Assembly (NCBI RefSeq): GCF_038443705.2
Contig: NZ_CP151767.2
Coordinates: 1,674,001 to 1,738,000 of the forward strand
Direction: 5' to 3'
Source of the DNA: Yoonia sp. SS1-5
Lineage (GTDB): Bacteria > Pseudomonadota > Alphaproteobacteria > Rhodobacterales > Rhodobacteraceae
DNA length: 64,000 bases
In this document: positions 47,101-56,300 of the stretch, in pieces
Layout: each line of letters begins with the position of its first letter
Position numbering within the stretch: position 1 is the first letter of the stretch
The notes under the pieces: generated by a model
What the model was told of the DNA's origin: nothing
Databases searched by the model: none
Seen by the model: only the letters and a program-made list of their open reading frames with translations
Program-made: the position numbers and the translations under genes

Positions 47101-50100
47101 GGCGACAGCTTTGGCCGGACAGCAGATGGCAATTACGTGCTGGCGCCTGAACGGGGCCGGGAAGGGTATGACCAACTGATCGCCGATCTTCTGGCCAGCG
47201 GGCGTGCGCCCGCCCGGATCGTGCATCTATGGCTGGTCACGGCGGCCGAAACATTCCGCCCCGGTGGCAGTTTCTTCCACCGCAATCAGGAACAGGGGTT
47301 TTACAGCCTGATGTTCCTTGCGCAGGCCCTGTCGGATGAAAGCCTGCCCAAACCGATCCATATTACTGCCGTCACAAGCGGGGCGGCATCGGTCAATGGC
47401 GAGGCCCTGCCCTATCCCGAGAAATCCACGATCATGGGGCCTGCCCGCGTGATGCCCCGCGAATTGCCCGGCGTGACCTGCGCGGTTGTCGATGTGGCCC
47501 TGCCCAAGGGTCTGGGAAGTCGGCGCAAGGGGCGCGATGGCGGCCTGGATGACTTGGCAGAGCGGCTGTTGCAGGACGCCATTGCCAAACCGGCCAATAC
47601 CGTAGCCGCCTATCGCGGCGCCCAGCGGCTGGAATTGTCCTATCAACCCGCCCCGTTCCCGCAGGTGGAAACACATAAGGTGCGCGACGGCGCTGTCTGT
47701 CTGATCACCGGCGGCTTTGGCGGGATCGGCCTGACACTGGCTGAAAACCTGATCCAGACCCGCAACGCAAAGATCGTCCTGCTGTCACGCAACCCGCTGC
47801 CTGACGCCGCTGATCGCGCGGCCTATCTGCGTGACAATGGCCCGTTTGACAGTATCTCGCGCCGCATCACCGCCGTCCAGCGGCTCGAGGCATTGGGCGC
47901 CGAGGTGATGACCGTCGCCGCTGATGTGTGCAATCTGGAAGACATGCGCGCCATGACCGAACGGGTCAAAGACCGGTTCGGCAGTCTTGATGTGGTGATC
48001 CATGGCGCTGGTGTCATTGCCGACGCGCCATTGCTGACCAAGGACCAGTTCGAGGTCGAGGCCGTCTTTGCGCCCAAAATTCACGGCACGCAGGTGTTGA
48101 ATACCCTGTTCCCGGATGGCGCGCTCGATCTGATGGTTGTGTTTGCGTCATCCTCCACCGTCACCGCCCCTGCTGGCCAGGTCGATTATGTGGCCGCCAA
48201 CACATTCCTGAACGCCTTTGCCCAAAGCAGGCAGGGCGGCAAAACAGATGTTGTGGCGATCAATTGGGGGATCTGGTCAGAGGTCGGGATGGCCGCGGAC
48301 GCGATGGCCGAAAGGCTGGGAACGGGTGCGCCTGCACCAGCGCTCCCGGTCGATGCGCCGTTGCTGGACGAGACGACATTTGACCGCGACGGCAACCGGA
48401 TCTTTACCGCCACCTATGATGTGGGCGCCTGGATCATGGACCAGCACCGCACCATCGACGGGCAGGCGCTGTTGCCCGGCACCGGCTATCTGGAACTGAT
48501 CACCCAGGCGTTGCGCGCGCAGGGCGAAACCGGTCCTTTCGAGATCAGCGATCTCTATTTCTTCCGCCCGCTTGATGTGTCCGACACCGGATCGCGCAAG
48601 ATGCAGCTGCGGCTGACCCGGACAGAGGCGGGCTATACTGTCACGATCCAAAGCGATGTGCGCGTGGGCAGCCGCGAGGGGTTCGCGCTGAACGCGCAGG
48701 CCAATATCGCACTTACTGACAAAAGGGCCCCTGCCCCGCTAGACATAGCCGCCGTCAAGTCCCGCTGCCCCCAGAAACATGCCGACGATCCAAACGGGCA
48801 TCGGTCACCGCAAGAGGAACACCTGAATTTCGGGCCCCGGTGGCGGGTTCTGCGCACGATGGCCTACGGGTCCGGCGAAGGGATTGCACAACTGGCCTTG
48901 CCCGCCGTTTTCCGCAGTGATCTGACAGATGGATATCACCTGCACCCCGCGCTGATGGATCTTGCCACAGGCTGGGCGATGCAATTGATCGACGGATATC
49001 AGGCCACCCATCTTTGGGTGCCGGTATCTTATGGCAGCGTTCAGATCTTTGGCCCGCTTCCCGCCGACATCTATAGCCATGTGCGCAATGCCGGCGCGAA
49101 CACCACCAGCAATCCGTTTGCCAGCTTTGACATCACCCTGACGGATGCGGATGGGCATATTTGCCTTGAAATCAAGGGCTTCACGATACACCGACTTGAA
49201 GGCGGCTTTGCCGCAACCAAAGCCCCAAGCCCAAGCGAGGTTGAATTCCTCGACGGAGATCCGGCGGCAGACAAGCCACTGTCACCGGCCGAAGAACGGT
49301 TGCAGCACAATATCAGCCAGGGCATTCAGCCCGCAGAAGGGGCGGACGCGTTTGCGCGCGCTGTCTCTGCCGGGATGGGTCAGGTGGTGATTTCATCCCT
49401 CGATCTGCCGACATTGATTGCACAGGCCAATATCGTGGATGCAGGCGATGCGGGCGACGGGCAGAAATTCCAGCGGCCTGAACTGGACAGCGAATACGTG
49501 GCCCCGTCGACCGATATCGAACGCACCCTTGTCGGGTTCTGGGAGGATCTTCTGGGTGTCGATCAGGTTGGGGTGGCTGACAGCTTCTTTGATCTGGGCG
49601 GTCATTCCCTGATCGCCGTCCGCCTGTTTGCGATGATCAAAAAGGCGTATCGGACCGAATTCCCGATCTCGGTGTTGTTCGAAGCACCGACAATTGCGCA
49701 ATGCGCCGCCCTGATCGCCGAACGGACCGGTGGTGACACAGACACGGACGGTGCCGCCGAAGGCAGCGGGCAAAAGGCCGCCCCAAAGCGCCGCTTTACC
49801 CATCTGGTCGCCATGCACAAAGGCGAGGGCGGACCAAAGACGCCGTTCTTCCTTGTGGCTGGCATGTTCGGCAATGTGCTGAACCTGCGGCACCTGGCGC
49901 ATCTGATCGGGCAGGATCGCCCCTTTTACGGGCTTCAGGCGCGTGGGCTTCTGGGAGACGAGCCCCCGCATGAAACCCTGGCCGAAGCCGCAGCAGACAT
50001 GATCAAGGAACTGCAACAGGTGCAGCCACATGGCCCCTATATGCTGGGTGGTTTCTCTGGCGGGGGTCTGACCGCTTACGAGATGGCGCACCAGCTTGAG

Positions 50101-50646
50101 GCGATGGGTGAAACCGTCAGCGTCGTGGTGATGCTTGATACGCCATTGCCCATGCGGCCTGTGCCAAACAAGGTCGACAAGGCCCTGATCAAGCTGCACG
50201 AGCTGCGGGCCAAGGGGCCGAAATATTTCATCGAATGGGCCAAGAACCGGATCGCCTGGGAGTTGGGCAAGAAGGACCGGGCAACCATTGTCCGCGCCGA
50301 CGATAACCAGTTCCAGGATGCCGCAATCGAGGCTGCATTCTACAAGGCCCTGCCGCAATTTGATCTGCGCCCATGGGATGGGACTGTCGCGCTGTTCCGG
50401 CCCCCGCTGGATAAATTCTACAAGGTGTCGGGCGGCAAATGGATCTCGGCAGGGAAGGAATATGTGTTTGAAGACAATGACTGGGGTCGCTGGTTGTCGG
50501 ATCTCGAGGTGATCGAGGTTCCGGGCGATCATGACAGTATGGTCCTGGAACCCAATGTGCGCGTCCTGGCTACGAAGATGAAAGCGATCATCGTCGCTGC
50601 AGAGGCGGATGAACCGGTGGACGTGACAAAGATGGCGGCAGAATAA
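44194..50646 (+). CDS. Single-module type I polyketide synthase, KS-AT-KR-DH-ACP-TE
   Basis: 2150 aa. KS (about 8-430) has an intact triad: Cys181 in ACSTSL, His317 in CHGTGT and His357 in NIGHLD. AT (about 545-830) has Ser629 in GHSMGE; the selectivity motif (IAAHS) is not diagnostic. KR (about 1165-1360) has TGGFGGIG and Tyr1332. A DH/hot-dog region (about 1395-1700) follows the KR, with His1418 and Asp1589. ACP Ser1805 lies in LGGHSL, and the thioesterase (about 1880-2130) has Ser1955 in GFSGGG. The canonical order is AT-DH-KR, so KR before DH is unusual. All domains look active; no ER or methyltransferase. The presumed product of one cycle is an alpha,beta-unsaturated acid. Neighbours are an NRPS, a GT2 and a PPTase. 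Confidence 0.93.
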   Translation: MSMDGRENDIAIVGMAAHLPGADAVATYWQNLRDGKSAIRKLDEATLLEAGESPDRMRHRNYVSAAAMLDGFEMFDADFFGLSPKEAAIMDPQHRQFLEVSWEAFEDAGHPPETFTGPIGVFAGCGMGSYFYFNVCSNPDLVQSTGMFLLRHTGNDKDFLSTRVSHVFDLKGPSISMQTACSTSLVAAHYACQALLNGECDMALAGGVTIELPHGRGYIFEDGEILSPDGECHAFDHRAEGTVFGSGAGAVVLRRLEDAIADGDHIWAVIKGSAVNNDGSAKAGYLAPSVEGQAAAIAEAHAMAGVTADTIDYIECHGTGTYLGDPIEVAALTSAFRETTDETQFCKIGSVKTNIGHLDTAAGVASLVKTSMSLHHKQIPPSLGYEAPNPSIDFDNSPFSVNAELKDWTSHKGPRRAGVNSLGVGGTNAHVILEEAPERPASDESDWPFHILTISGRSKAALDANSAALAAHLRDNPDINLADVAFTLKEGRRAFEKRRVIVAETAAEAADILEEADPRRVFSHTELSNPDVVFMFPGGGAQYVNMARDLYETEPVFQDWMDQGLDILQPKLDYDIRALWLPEAGAEDAAAKELQKPSVQLPLIMITEYALAQLWMSWGVTPAAFVGHSMGENTAACLAGVMTFEDCIGLVHLRGQLFDTVPAGGMISVPLSLDDLQPFMADDLDVASVNAPGLTVLSGPQAALDALTTRLTEAEVESQRIQIDIAAHSRMLEPILDRFQAYLASIQLNAPQIPIISNRSGVELTDAEATDPAYWVAHLRNTVNFADCITTLSEKPNRIYIEVGPGKALSSLTQAHGAVPGQQVISTLRHPNQDIADDAYFISVFGRFWALGYELDWSQIWGEAKRHRLPLPTYAFQRNPYFIAPGTAETALAPASLPMRVEDVSDWAYRPVWHNRLPQIDVAVDGTFSIDGAPVAPQSWLIFMDEAGVGAKLSARLTAQGHSVTEVHAGDSFGRTADGNYVLAPERGREGYDQLIADLLASGRAPARIVHLWLVTAAETFRPGGSFFHRNQEQGFYSLMFLAQALSDESLPKPIHITAVTSGAASVNGEALPYPEKSTIMGPARVMPRELPGVTCAVVDVALPKGLGSRRKGRDGGLDDLAERLLQDAIAKPANTVAAYRGAQRLELSYQPAPFPQVETHKVRDGAVCLITGGFGGIGLTLAENLIQTRNAKIVLLSRNPLPDAADRAAYLRDNGPFDSISRRITAVQRLEALGAEVMTVAADVCNLEDMRAMTERVKDRFGSLDVVIHGAGVIADAPLLTKDQFEVEAVFAPKIHGTQVLNTLFPDGALDLMVVFASSSTVTAPAGQVDYVAANTFLNAFAQSRQGGKTDVVAINWGIWSEVGMAADAMAERLGTGAPAPALPVDAPLLDETTFDRDGNRIFTATYDVGAWIMDQHRTIDGQALLPGTGYLELITQALRAQGETGPFEISDLYFFRPLDVSDTGSRKMQLRLTRTEAGYTVTIQSDVRVGSREGFALNAQANIALTDKRAPAPLDIAAVKSRCPQKHADDPNGHRSPQEEHLNFGPRWRVLRTMAYGSGEGIAQLALPAVFRSDLTDGYHLHPALMDLATGWAMQLIDGYQATHLWVPVSYGSVQIFGPLPADIYSHVRNAGANTTSNPFASFDITLTDADGHICLEIKGFTIHRLEGGFAATKAPSPSEVEFLDGDPAADKPLSPAEERLQHNISQGIQPAEGADAFARAVSAGMGQVVISSLDLPTLIAQANIVDAGDAGDGQKFQRPELDSEYVAPSTDIERTLVGFWEDLLGVDQVGVADSFFDLGGHSLIAVRLFAMIKKAYRTEFPISVLFEAPTIAQCAALIAERTGGDTDTDGAAEGSGQKAAPKRRFTHLVAMHKGEGGPKTPFFLVAGMFGNVLNLRHLAHLIGQDRPFYGLQARGLLGDEPPHETLAEAAADMIKELQQVQPHGPYMLGGFSGGGLTAYEMAHQLEAMGETVSVVVMLDTPLPMRPVPNKVDKALIKLHELRAKGPKYFIEWAKNRIAWELGKKDRATIVRADDNQFQDAAIEAAFYKALPQFDLRPWDGTVALFRPPLDKFYKVSGGKWISAGKEYVFEDNDWGRWLSDLEVIEVPGDHDSMVLEPNVRVLATKMKAIIVAAEADEPVDVTKMAAE

Positions 50647-50647
50647 A

Positions 50648-51661
50648 ATGTCAGACCCAACCCTGTGGACCATTATCCTCAACTACAAGACTGCCGAAAT
50701 GACCCTGCAATCCGCCGAGGCGGCGCTGCGCGAAATGGCCGGGATCAACGGCCAGATCATCATTGTCGACAACGACTCGCAGGATGGATCGTTCGAGGCG
50801 CTTGAAAAAGGTGTCGCCGACAAGGGGTGGGACCGGGTCAAGGTCGTGCAATCCGGCCATAATGGCGGTTTTGGTGCCGGCAATAATTTCGGGATCCAGC
50901 ACGGTCTGCGCGGGGGGCCACCCCCCGATTATGTCTATATCCTGAACTCCGACGCGTTTCCCGATGCGGGTGCGATCAAAATCCTGCTCGATCACCTTGA
51001 GGCCAACCCAAAGACCGGCTTTGCGGGCAGCAACATCCACGGCCCCGACGGGGACTGGCATTGCACCATCTTCCGCTATCCAACCATCTGGAGCGAGCTG
51101 GAAGGTGCCGCCAAGACCGGCCCGATCACCAAATTGTTCAAAAAGCACGTGATCCCGCAACCGCTTCCGGCCGGTCCGAAAGAGGTGGATTGGCTGGCCG
51201 GGGCAAGCATGATGATGCGCTACGATACCCTGGCCGAGATCGGGCTTTTTGATGAAACCTTCTTTTTGTATTTTGAAGAAACCGATCTGTGCCGTCGGGC
51301 CAAACTGGCCGGTTGGCCAACGGTTTATCTGCCAGACAGTCAGGTCACCCATATCGGGTCGGTCTCCACGGGCATGAAAACATGGGCGCGCAAGCCAAGC
51401 TACTGGTTTGATTCCCGTCTGCATTATTTTGTCAAAAATCATGGGGCGGCCTATGCGGCCGCTGCGACACTGGCCCATGTGGCAGGCGGGCTGATCTGGC
51501 GGCTGCGCTGCCTGATCCAGCGCAAGGATGTCCAAAGCGAAAGCCATTTCCTGCGCGATCTGATCCGGCATGATCTGGGGGCGGCCCTCCGCCGGGCCAA
51601 ACCAGCAGCGGCCAAGGCCGCGACCCAAAACACACCCTCGGTGCAGCCGGGGCGTATCTGA
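50648..51661 (+). CDS. Glycosyltransferase family 2, rhamnosyltransferase-like
   Basis: 337 aa, starting one base after the PKS stop. Motifs: TIILNYKTAEMTLQSAEA, IIVDNDSQDGS, YILNSDAFPDAG (DxD-like), WLAGASMMMRYD and FLYFEETDLCRRAKLAGW, the usual rhamnosyltransferase/GT2 layout. No long membrane domain. Its place between PKS and NRPS genes suggests it may glycosylate the PKS/NRPS product or join it to the polysaccharide; this is context only. Confidence 0.9.
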   Translation: MSDPTLWTIILNYKTAEMTLQSAEAALREMAGINGQIIIVDNDSQDGSFEALEKGVADKGWDRVKVVQSGHNGGFGAGNNFGIQHGLRGGPPPDYVYILNSDAFPDAGAIKILLDHLEANPKTGFAGSNIHGPDGDWHCTIFRYPTIWSELEGAAKTGPITKLFKKHVIPQPLPAGPKEVDWLAGASMMMRYDTLAEIGLFDETFFLYFEETDLCRRAKLAGWPTVYLPDSQVTHIGSVSTGMKTWARKPSYWFDSRLHYFVKNHGAAYAAAATLAHVAGGLIWRLRCLIQRKDVQSESHFLRDLIRHDLGAALRRAKPAAAKAATQNTPSVQPGRI

Positions 51662-51698
51662 ATTTGCCCATGACGGGACACGCATATTGGAGCCACCT

Positions 51699-54600
51699 AT
51701 GAGCAGCTTTTCCTGCATCCTGATCGGAAATGAAAGCCTTCTGACCCATTGTGGCGATATGCTGCTGTCGCAGGGCCACCAGATCAACACGGTGGTTACC
51801 CGCGATGCCGATATCCAGATATGGGCGCAGGAAAAGGGGATCGCCACAACAACACCGGGTGCCGGACTGGCAGGGCGTCTTGGCCCCTGCGATTGGGTGC
51901 TGAGCATTGCGAACCTGTCGATTGTGCCAGACGATGTGATTGCGCTGGCCGATAAGGGTGCGGTGAATTTCCATGACGGCCCGCTCCCGCGTTATGCGGG
52001 GTTGAACGTGCCGGTCTGGGCGATCCTGAACGGGGAAACGCAGCACGGCATCACCTGGCATATGATCGAAGGGGGCGTTGACGAGGGGGCGATCATCGAG
52101 CAGCGCATGTTTGACATTGCTGCCGATGAGACTGCGCTGACGTTGAACGCAAAATGCTTTGCCGCTGCCATTGATGGGTTTGAGGCGGTGATCGCCCAAT
52201 TGGCGACCGGCGCCCCGGCCACCACGGCGCAGGATTTCACGGACCGCCAGTTATTTGCGCGTGCGGATCGCCCCGCAGCAGCCGGGGTTCTCGATTTCAC
52301 CACCGACACCACCACCCTGTTGCGCATGGTGCGCGGGCTTGATCACGGGCATTACTGGAACCCGCTGACATGCCCTAAAATCATGATTGGTGATAAGGCT
52401 GTCGTTGTCGGAAAAGCAGAGATTGCCGAAGGCAGCGGCGCGCCCGGCACTATTCTGGCCGCAGACACTGATGCGCTGACGGTTGCTACCGCAAATGCTG
52501 CGATCCGCCTGTCCGATCTGAAAGATGTCAACGGACAACCCCTGGCTGGTGCGGCCATGCCCGCGCAGGGCGATGTTTTGACGGCGCCCGATGCCGCGGC
52601 ACTGACATCGCAAATGGCACAGATCGCCCCAGGCGAGCTGCATTGGCGCCGGATGCTCAAAACGGCAAGCCCGATGACCCTGGCCGAGATTTGCGAAGGC
52701 GCCGACGGCACCCCGGCGCAGCAGCCGATCAACAGCAATCTGCCGCCAGAACAGCTGATCACCGCCTTCTACTGCCTGATGTCCCGGCTCAGCGAAGAGG
52801 GCAATATCAGCCTTGCATTGCACGGCAATGGTCTACCGGACGCGCCCGGCATCCTGAGCCGTTGGGTGCCGCTCTATGCACCGGGTGAAACGGTGCGTGA
52901 TGTCGCCGCCAATCTGGCCGAAGAGCTGAGCTTTGCCACCAAACATCCCGCATTTGCGCTGGACCTTGTGGCGCGCGATCCAGAGATCGAGACCCTTGCG
53001 CAGCCGCAGGTCGGTATCGCGCTTGGCGGTGACGGGCTTGTTGACGGGACCGCGGTCACCATGGTCTGGGGCGATAATGGCCCCGCCCTCGCCTATGATA
53101 CGGCGCGCATTTCCGACGCCGGGGCCGCCCGGATCATTGACCGGCTTGGCTGCCTGGCAACGGGTTTTGCCGAGGATGCGCGCGTCGCTGACCTGCCGAT
53201 CATGCCCGAGGCCGAGCGCGCGATGGTGCTGCATGAGTGGAACCAGACGGGCACCGCATATGACCCGACGCCCATGCATCAGATGTTCGAGGCGCAGGTA
53301 TCGCGCACCCCCGACGCAACCGCGCTTGTCTTTGAAGGGGCGACGTATACTTATGCCGCGCTGAACGCGGCCGCCAACAAGACAGCCCACATCCTCAAGG
53401 AAAGTGGTGTCAGCACCGGCACGATGGTGGGTCTGCACACCCACCGCTCCGCTGAAATGCTGATCGGTGCATTGGCGATCCTGAAGGCCGGTGGCGCCTA
53501 CGTTCCGATGGATCCCGCCTTTCCCGCAGACCGGATCGCCTACTATATCGCGGACAGCACGGCCCCCATCATCGTGACCCAGTCCGATCTGGCCGCCAAG
53601 CTGCCCCCGCATCAGGCGCAGGTTCTGTCCATCGACACTGATCCGCGCCTTGCGGCAGCACCAAATACCAATCCTGACAGCGCCTCTGGTGCGGACGATC
53701 TGGCCTATATGATCTACACCTCCGGCTCGACGGGCAAACCCAAGGGCGTCATGGTTGAACACGGCAACGTTGCCAATTTCTTTGTCGGCATGGATGACCG
53801 GATACCGCATGATGGCGACGGGGTGTGGCTGGCCGTCACAAGCCTGTCATTCGATATCTCGGTTCTTGAACTTTTCTACACGCTGGCCCGCGGTTACAAG
53901 CTGGTCATCTCGGGGGACGAAAGCCGCGCGCTTGTCTCTGGCGGGACAGGCGGGGCCGTGCCGGTCAGCGACCAGAATATGGATTTCAGCCTGTATTACT
54001 GGGGCAATAATGACGAAGTCAGCGACAATCGCTATGAATTGCTGATCGAGGGTGCGAAATTTGCGGACGCCAACGGGTTTTGCGCCGTCTGGACGCCCGA
54101 GCGGCATTTCCACGCCTTTGGCGGCTCGTACCCCAACCCATCGGTGACCGGTGCGGCTGTTGCCTCTGTCACCAAGAACCTTGCGGTGCGCGCAGGATCC
54201 ATTGTCGCCCCGTTGCACCACCCGGCCCGCATCGCCGAGGAGTGGGCCGTGATCGACAACCTGACCGGTGGGCGTGTGGGGCTTGCCATGGCTTCAGGCT
54301 GGCAGCCGGACGATTTTGTGCTGCGTCCCGAAAACACCCCGCCTGATAACAAGCCCGCGCTTGCAGATGCCATCGACAAGGTCCGCCGTCTTTGGGCCGG
54401 TGAAACGGTCGAATTCGAACGCAAAGACGGCAAGATGCATGGGGTGGTGACACAGCCACGGCCCGTATCAAAGAAAATCCCGATGTGGGTGACCACCGCG
54501 GGCAACCCCGCGACATGGGCGCAAGCTGGCGAGGTTGGGGCCAATGTGCTGACCCATCTTCTGGGCCAAAGCATTGATGAGGTTGGCGAAAAGATCAAAG

Positions 54601-56300
54601 TCTACCACGATGCGCTGCGCAAGGCCGGCCACGATCCCAAGGATCACAAAGTGACGTTGATGTTGCACACGTTCCTGGCGGATGACCGGGAAAAGGCCCG
54701 TGACATCGCCCGCGAGCCGATGAAAGACTACCTGCGCGCAGCGGCCGGTCTGATCAAGCAATATGCCTGGGCTTTCCCGGCCTTCAAGAAACCTGAAGGG
54801 GCCGCGAACCCGATGGATATTGATCTGGGGTCACTGGAACCGGACGAGCTTGAAGCGATCCTTGATTTTGCGTTCCTGCGCTATTTTGACGATTCCGGTC
54901 TGTTTGGCACGGTTGATGACGCGGTCGCCCGTGTTGAGGCGCTTAAGAAAATTGGCGTCGACGAGGTGGCCTGCCTGATCGAATACGGGATCGACACCAA
55001 AACCGTTCTGGACGGGCTGCGTCCGCTGGCACAAGTGCTGGCCGCTGTAAATGGGCCAGTGGCCGAAATTGCCGCCGATGATTTCTCGATTGCCGCCCAG
55101 ATCAAGCGCCACAAGGTAACCCATCTGCAATGCACCCCAAGCATGGCGCGGATGATTTGCATGAATGATGACGCGGCAAACGCGTTGTCCCATGTCAAAC
55201 ATCTGATGATCGGCGGCGAGGCTTTGTCGGGCTCGCTGGTTGCCGAACTCAACGGGTATACAAGCGCAAGCGTTGAAAACATGTATGGGCCGACCGAAAC
55301 AACGATCTGGTCCACGACCCAGACTGCATCTGCCGATGATGGCATCGTCAATATCGGCAAACCGATTGCTAATACCCAGATCTATGTGCTCGACGAGGCG
55401 CAGCAGCCCGTACCCATCGGGGTGCCGGGTGAACTTTATATCGCTGGTGATGGTGTCACGCGTGGCTATTGGCAGCGGCCGGAACTGACAGCAGAACGAT
55501 TCCTGCCCGATCCGTTTGTCCAGACAGACAAGCCCGGACCGCGCATGTACCGCACCGGTGATCTGGTTCGGTGGCGCGCTGATGGGCGGGTCGATTTCCT
55601 TGGCCGGACGGATCATCAGGTCAAGGTACGCGGCTACCGCATCGAACTGGGTGAGATCGAAACCCGGCTGGAGGCCGTCCCGGACGTGACCCAAGCCGTT
55701 GTCATGGCCCGCGAAGACACCCCGGGCGACACGCGATTGGTTGCCTATATGACGACGTCAGGCCCAACCGATGACAGCAAACTGCGCACCCATCTGGCCG
55801 CTGACCTGCCGGCCTATATGATCCCGGCACATTTCGTGACCTTGCCCGCATTTCCGCTGACTCCCAACAAAAAGGTCGATCGCAAGGCGCTGCCCAAACC
55901 AATTGCCGCGCGCCCCGCACCACCGCCAAAACCCGTGGTTGCTGCGACACCGACCGCGGCTGGAACGGACGTTGTGGATGCAATGACGCAGATATGGTCG
56001 GGCATTCTTGGCGTCGCCAAGATCGGGCCAGACGACAACTTCTTTGCCCTGGGCGGTCATTCGCTTTTGGCGGTGCAGGCCCATCGCGACATGCGCGATC
56101 AACTCGGGCTGACGCCCCTGTCGATCACCGACATTTTCAGGTTCCCGACAATCGGCGGCCTGACCCAGCATCTGGGGGTCGGCGCGGCGCCCAAACCGGC
56201 CGCCGCACCAGCGGCCGTGGCCGGCCGCGCGCAAACCCGCGCGGATGCAATGGCCCGCCGGCGGAACATGCGGGCCAATCGGGCTGGCAGCAATAGATGA
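51699..56300 (+). CDS. NRPS: formyltransferase, degenerate C-like region, adenylation domain split by luciferase-like monooxygenase, PCP
   Basis: 1533 aa from ATG 51699. Residues about 1-280 are a methionyl-tRNA-formyltransferase-like domain with Asn90, His92 and Asp128, the same spacing as the Fmt catalytic triad. Residues about 320-510 resemble a condensation domain fragment without HHxxxDG. The adenylation domain begins near 530 (TSGSTGKPKG near 675; FDISVLE near 715). It is interrupted by an FMN-dependent luciferase-like monooxygenase of the MupA/Atu3671 type (about 760-1110; FSLYYWGNN, WTPERHFHAFGG), and resumes (TPSMARM, GGEAL, NMYGPTETTIW, PNKKVDRKAL). PCP Ser1455 is in LGGHSLL. The ten code residues read D-I-L-Q-M-G-M-I-W-K, nearly the glycine code. 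No thioesterase, so transfer to the PKS is expected. Confidence 0.92.
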   Translation: MSSFSCILIGNESLLTHCGDMLLSQGHQINTVVTRDADIQIWAQEKGIATTTPGAGLAGRLGPCDWVLSIANLSIVPDDVIALADKGAVNFHDGPLPRYAGLNVPVWAILNGETQHGITWHMIEGGVDEGAIIEQRMFDIAADETALTLNAKCFAAAIDGFEAVIAQLATGAPATTAQDFTDRQLFARADRPAAAGVLDFTTDTTTLLRMVRGLDHGHYWNPLTCPKIMIGDKAVVVGKAEIAEGSGAPGTILAADTDALTVATANAAIRLSDLKDVNGQPLAGAAMPAQGDVLTAPDAAALTSQMAQIAPGELHWRRMLKTASPMTLAEICEGADGTPAQQPINSNLPPEQLITAFYCLMSRLSEEGNISLALHGNGLPDAPGILSRWVPLYAPGETVRDVAANLAEELSFATKHPAFALDLVARDPEIETLAQPQVGIALGGDGLVDGTAVTMVWGDNGPALAYDTARISDAGAARIIDRLGCLATGFAEDARVADLPIMPEAERAMVLHEWNQTGTAYDPTPMHQMFEAQVSRTPDATALVFEGATYTYAALNAAANKTAHILKESGVSTGTMVGLHTHRSAEMLIGALAILKAGGAYVPMDPAFPADRIAYYIADSTAPIIVTQSDLAAKLPPHQAQVLSIDTDPRLAAAPNTNPDSASGADDLAYMIYTSGSTGKPKGVMVEHGNVANFFVGMDDRIPHDGDGVWLAVTSLSFDISVLELFYTLARGYKLVISGDESRALVSGGTGGAVPVSDQNMDFSLYYWGNNDEVSDNRYELLIEGAKFADANGFCAVWTPERHFHAFGGSYPNPSVTGAAVASVTKNLAVRAGSIVAPLHHPARIAEEWAVIDNLTGGRVGLAMASGWQPDDFVLRPENTPPDNKPALADAIDKVRRLWAGETVEFERKDGKMHGVVTQPRPVSKKIPMWVTTAGNPATWAQAGEVGANVLTHLLGQSIDEVGEKIKVYHDALRKAGHDPKDHKVTLMLHTFLADDREKARDIAREPMKDYLRAAAGLIKQYAWAFPAFKKPEGAANPMDIDLGSLEPDELEAILDFAFLRYFDDSGLFGTVDDAVARVEALKKIGVDEVACLIEYGIDTKTVLDGLRPLAQVLAAVNGPVAEIAADDFSIAAQIKRHKVTHLQCTPSMARMICMNDDAANALSHVKHLMIGGEALSGSLVAELNGYTSASVENMYGPTETTIWSTTQTASADDGIVNIGKPIANTQIYVLDEAQQPVPIGVPGELYIAGDGVTRGYWQRPELTAERFLPDPFVQTDKPGPRMYRTGDLVRWRADGRVDFLGRTDHQVKVRGYRIELGEIETRLEAVPDVTQAVVMAREDTPGDTRLVAYMTTSGPTDDSKLRTHLAADLPAYMIPAHFVTLPAFPLTPNKKVDRKALPKPIAARPAPPPKPVVAATPTAAGTDVVDAMTQIWSGILGVAKIGPDDNFFALGGHSLLAVQAHRDMRDQLGLTPLSITDIFRFPTIGGLTQHLGVGAAPKPAAAPAAVAGRAQTRADAMARRRNMRANRAGSNR

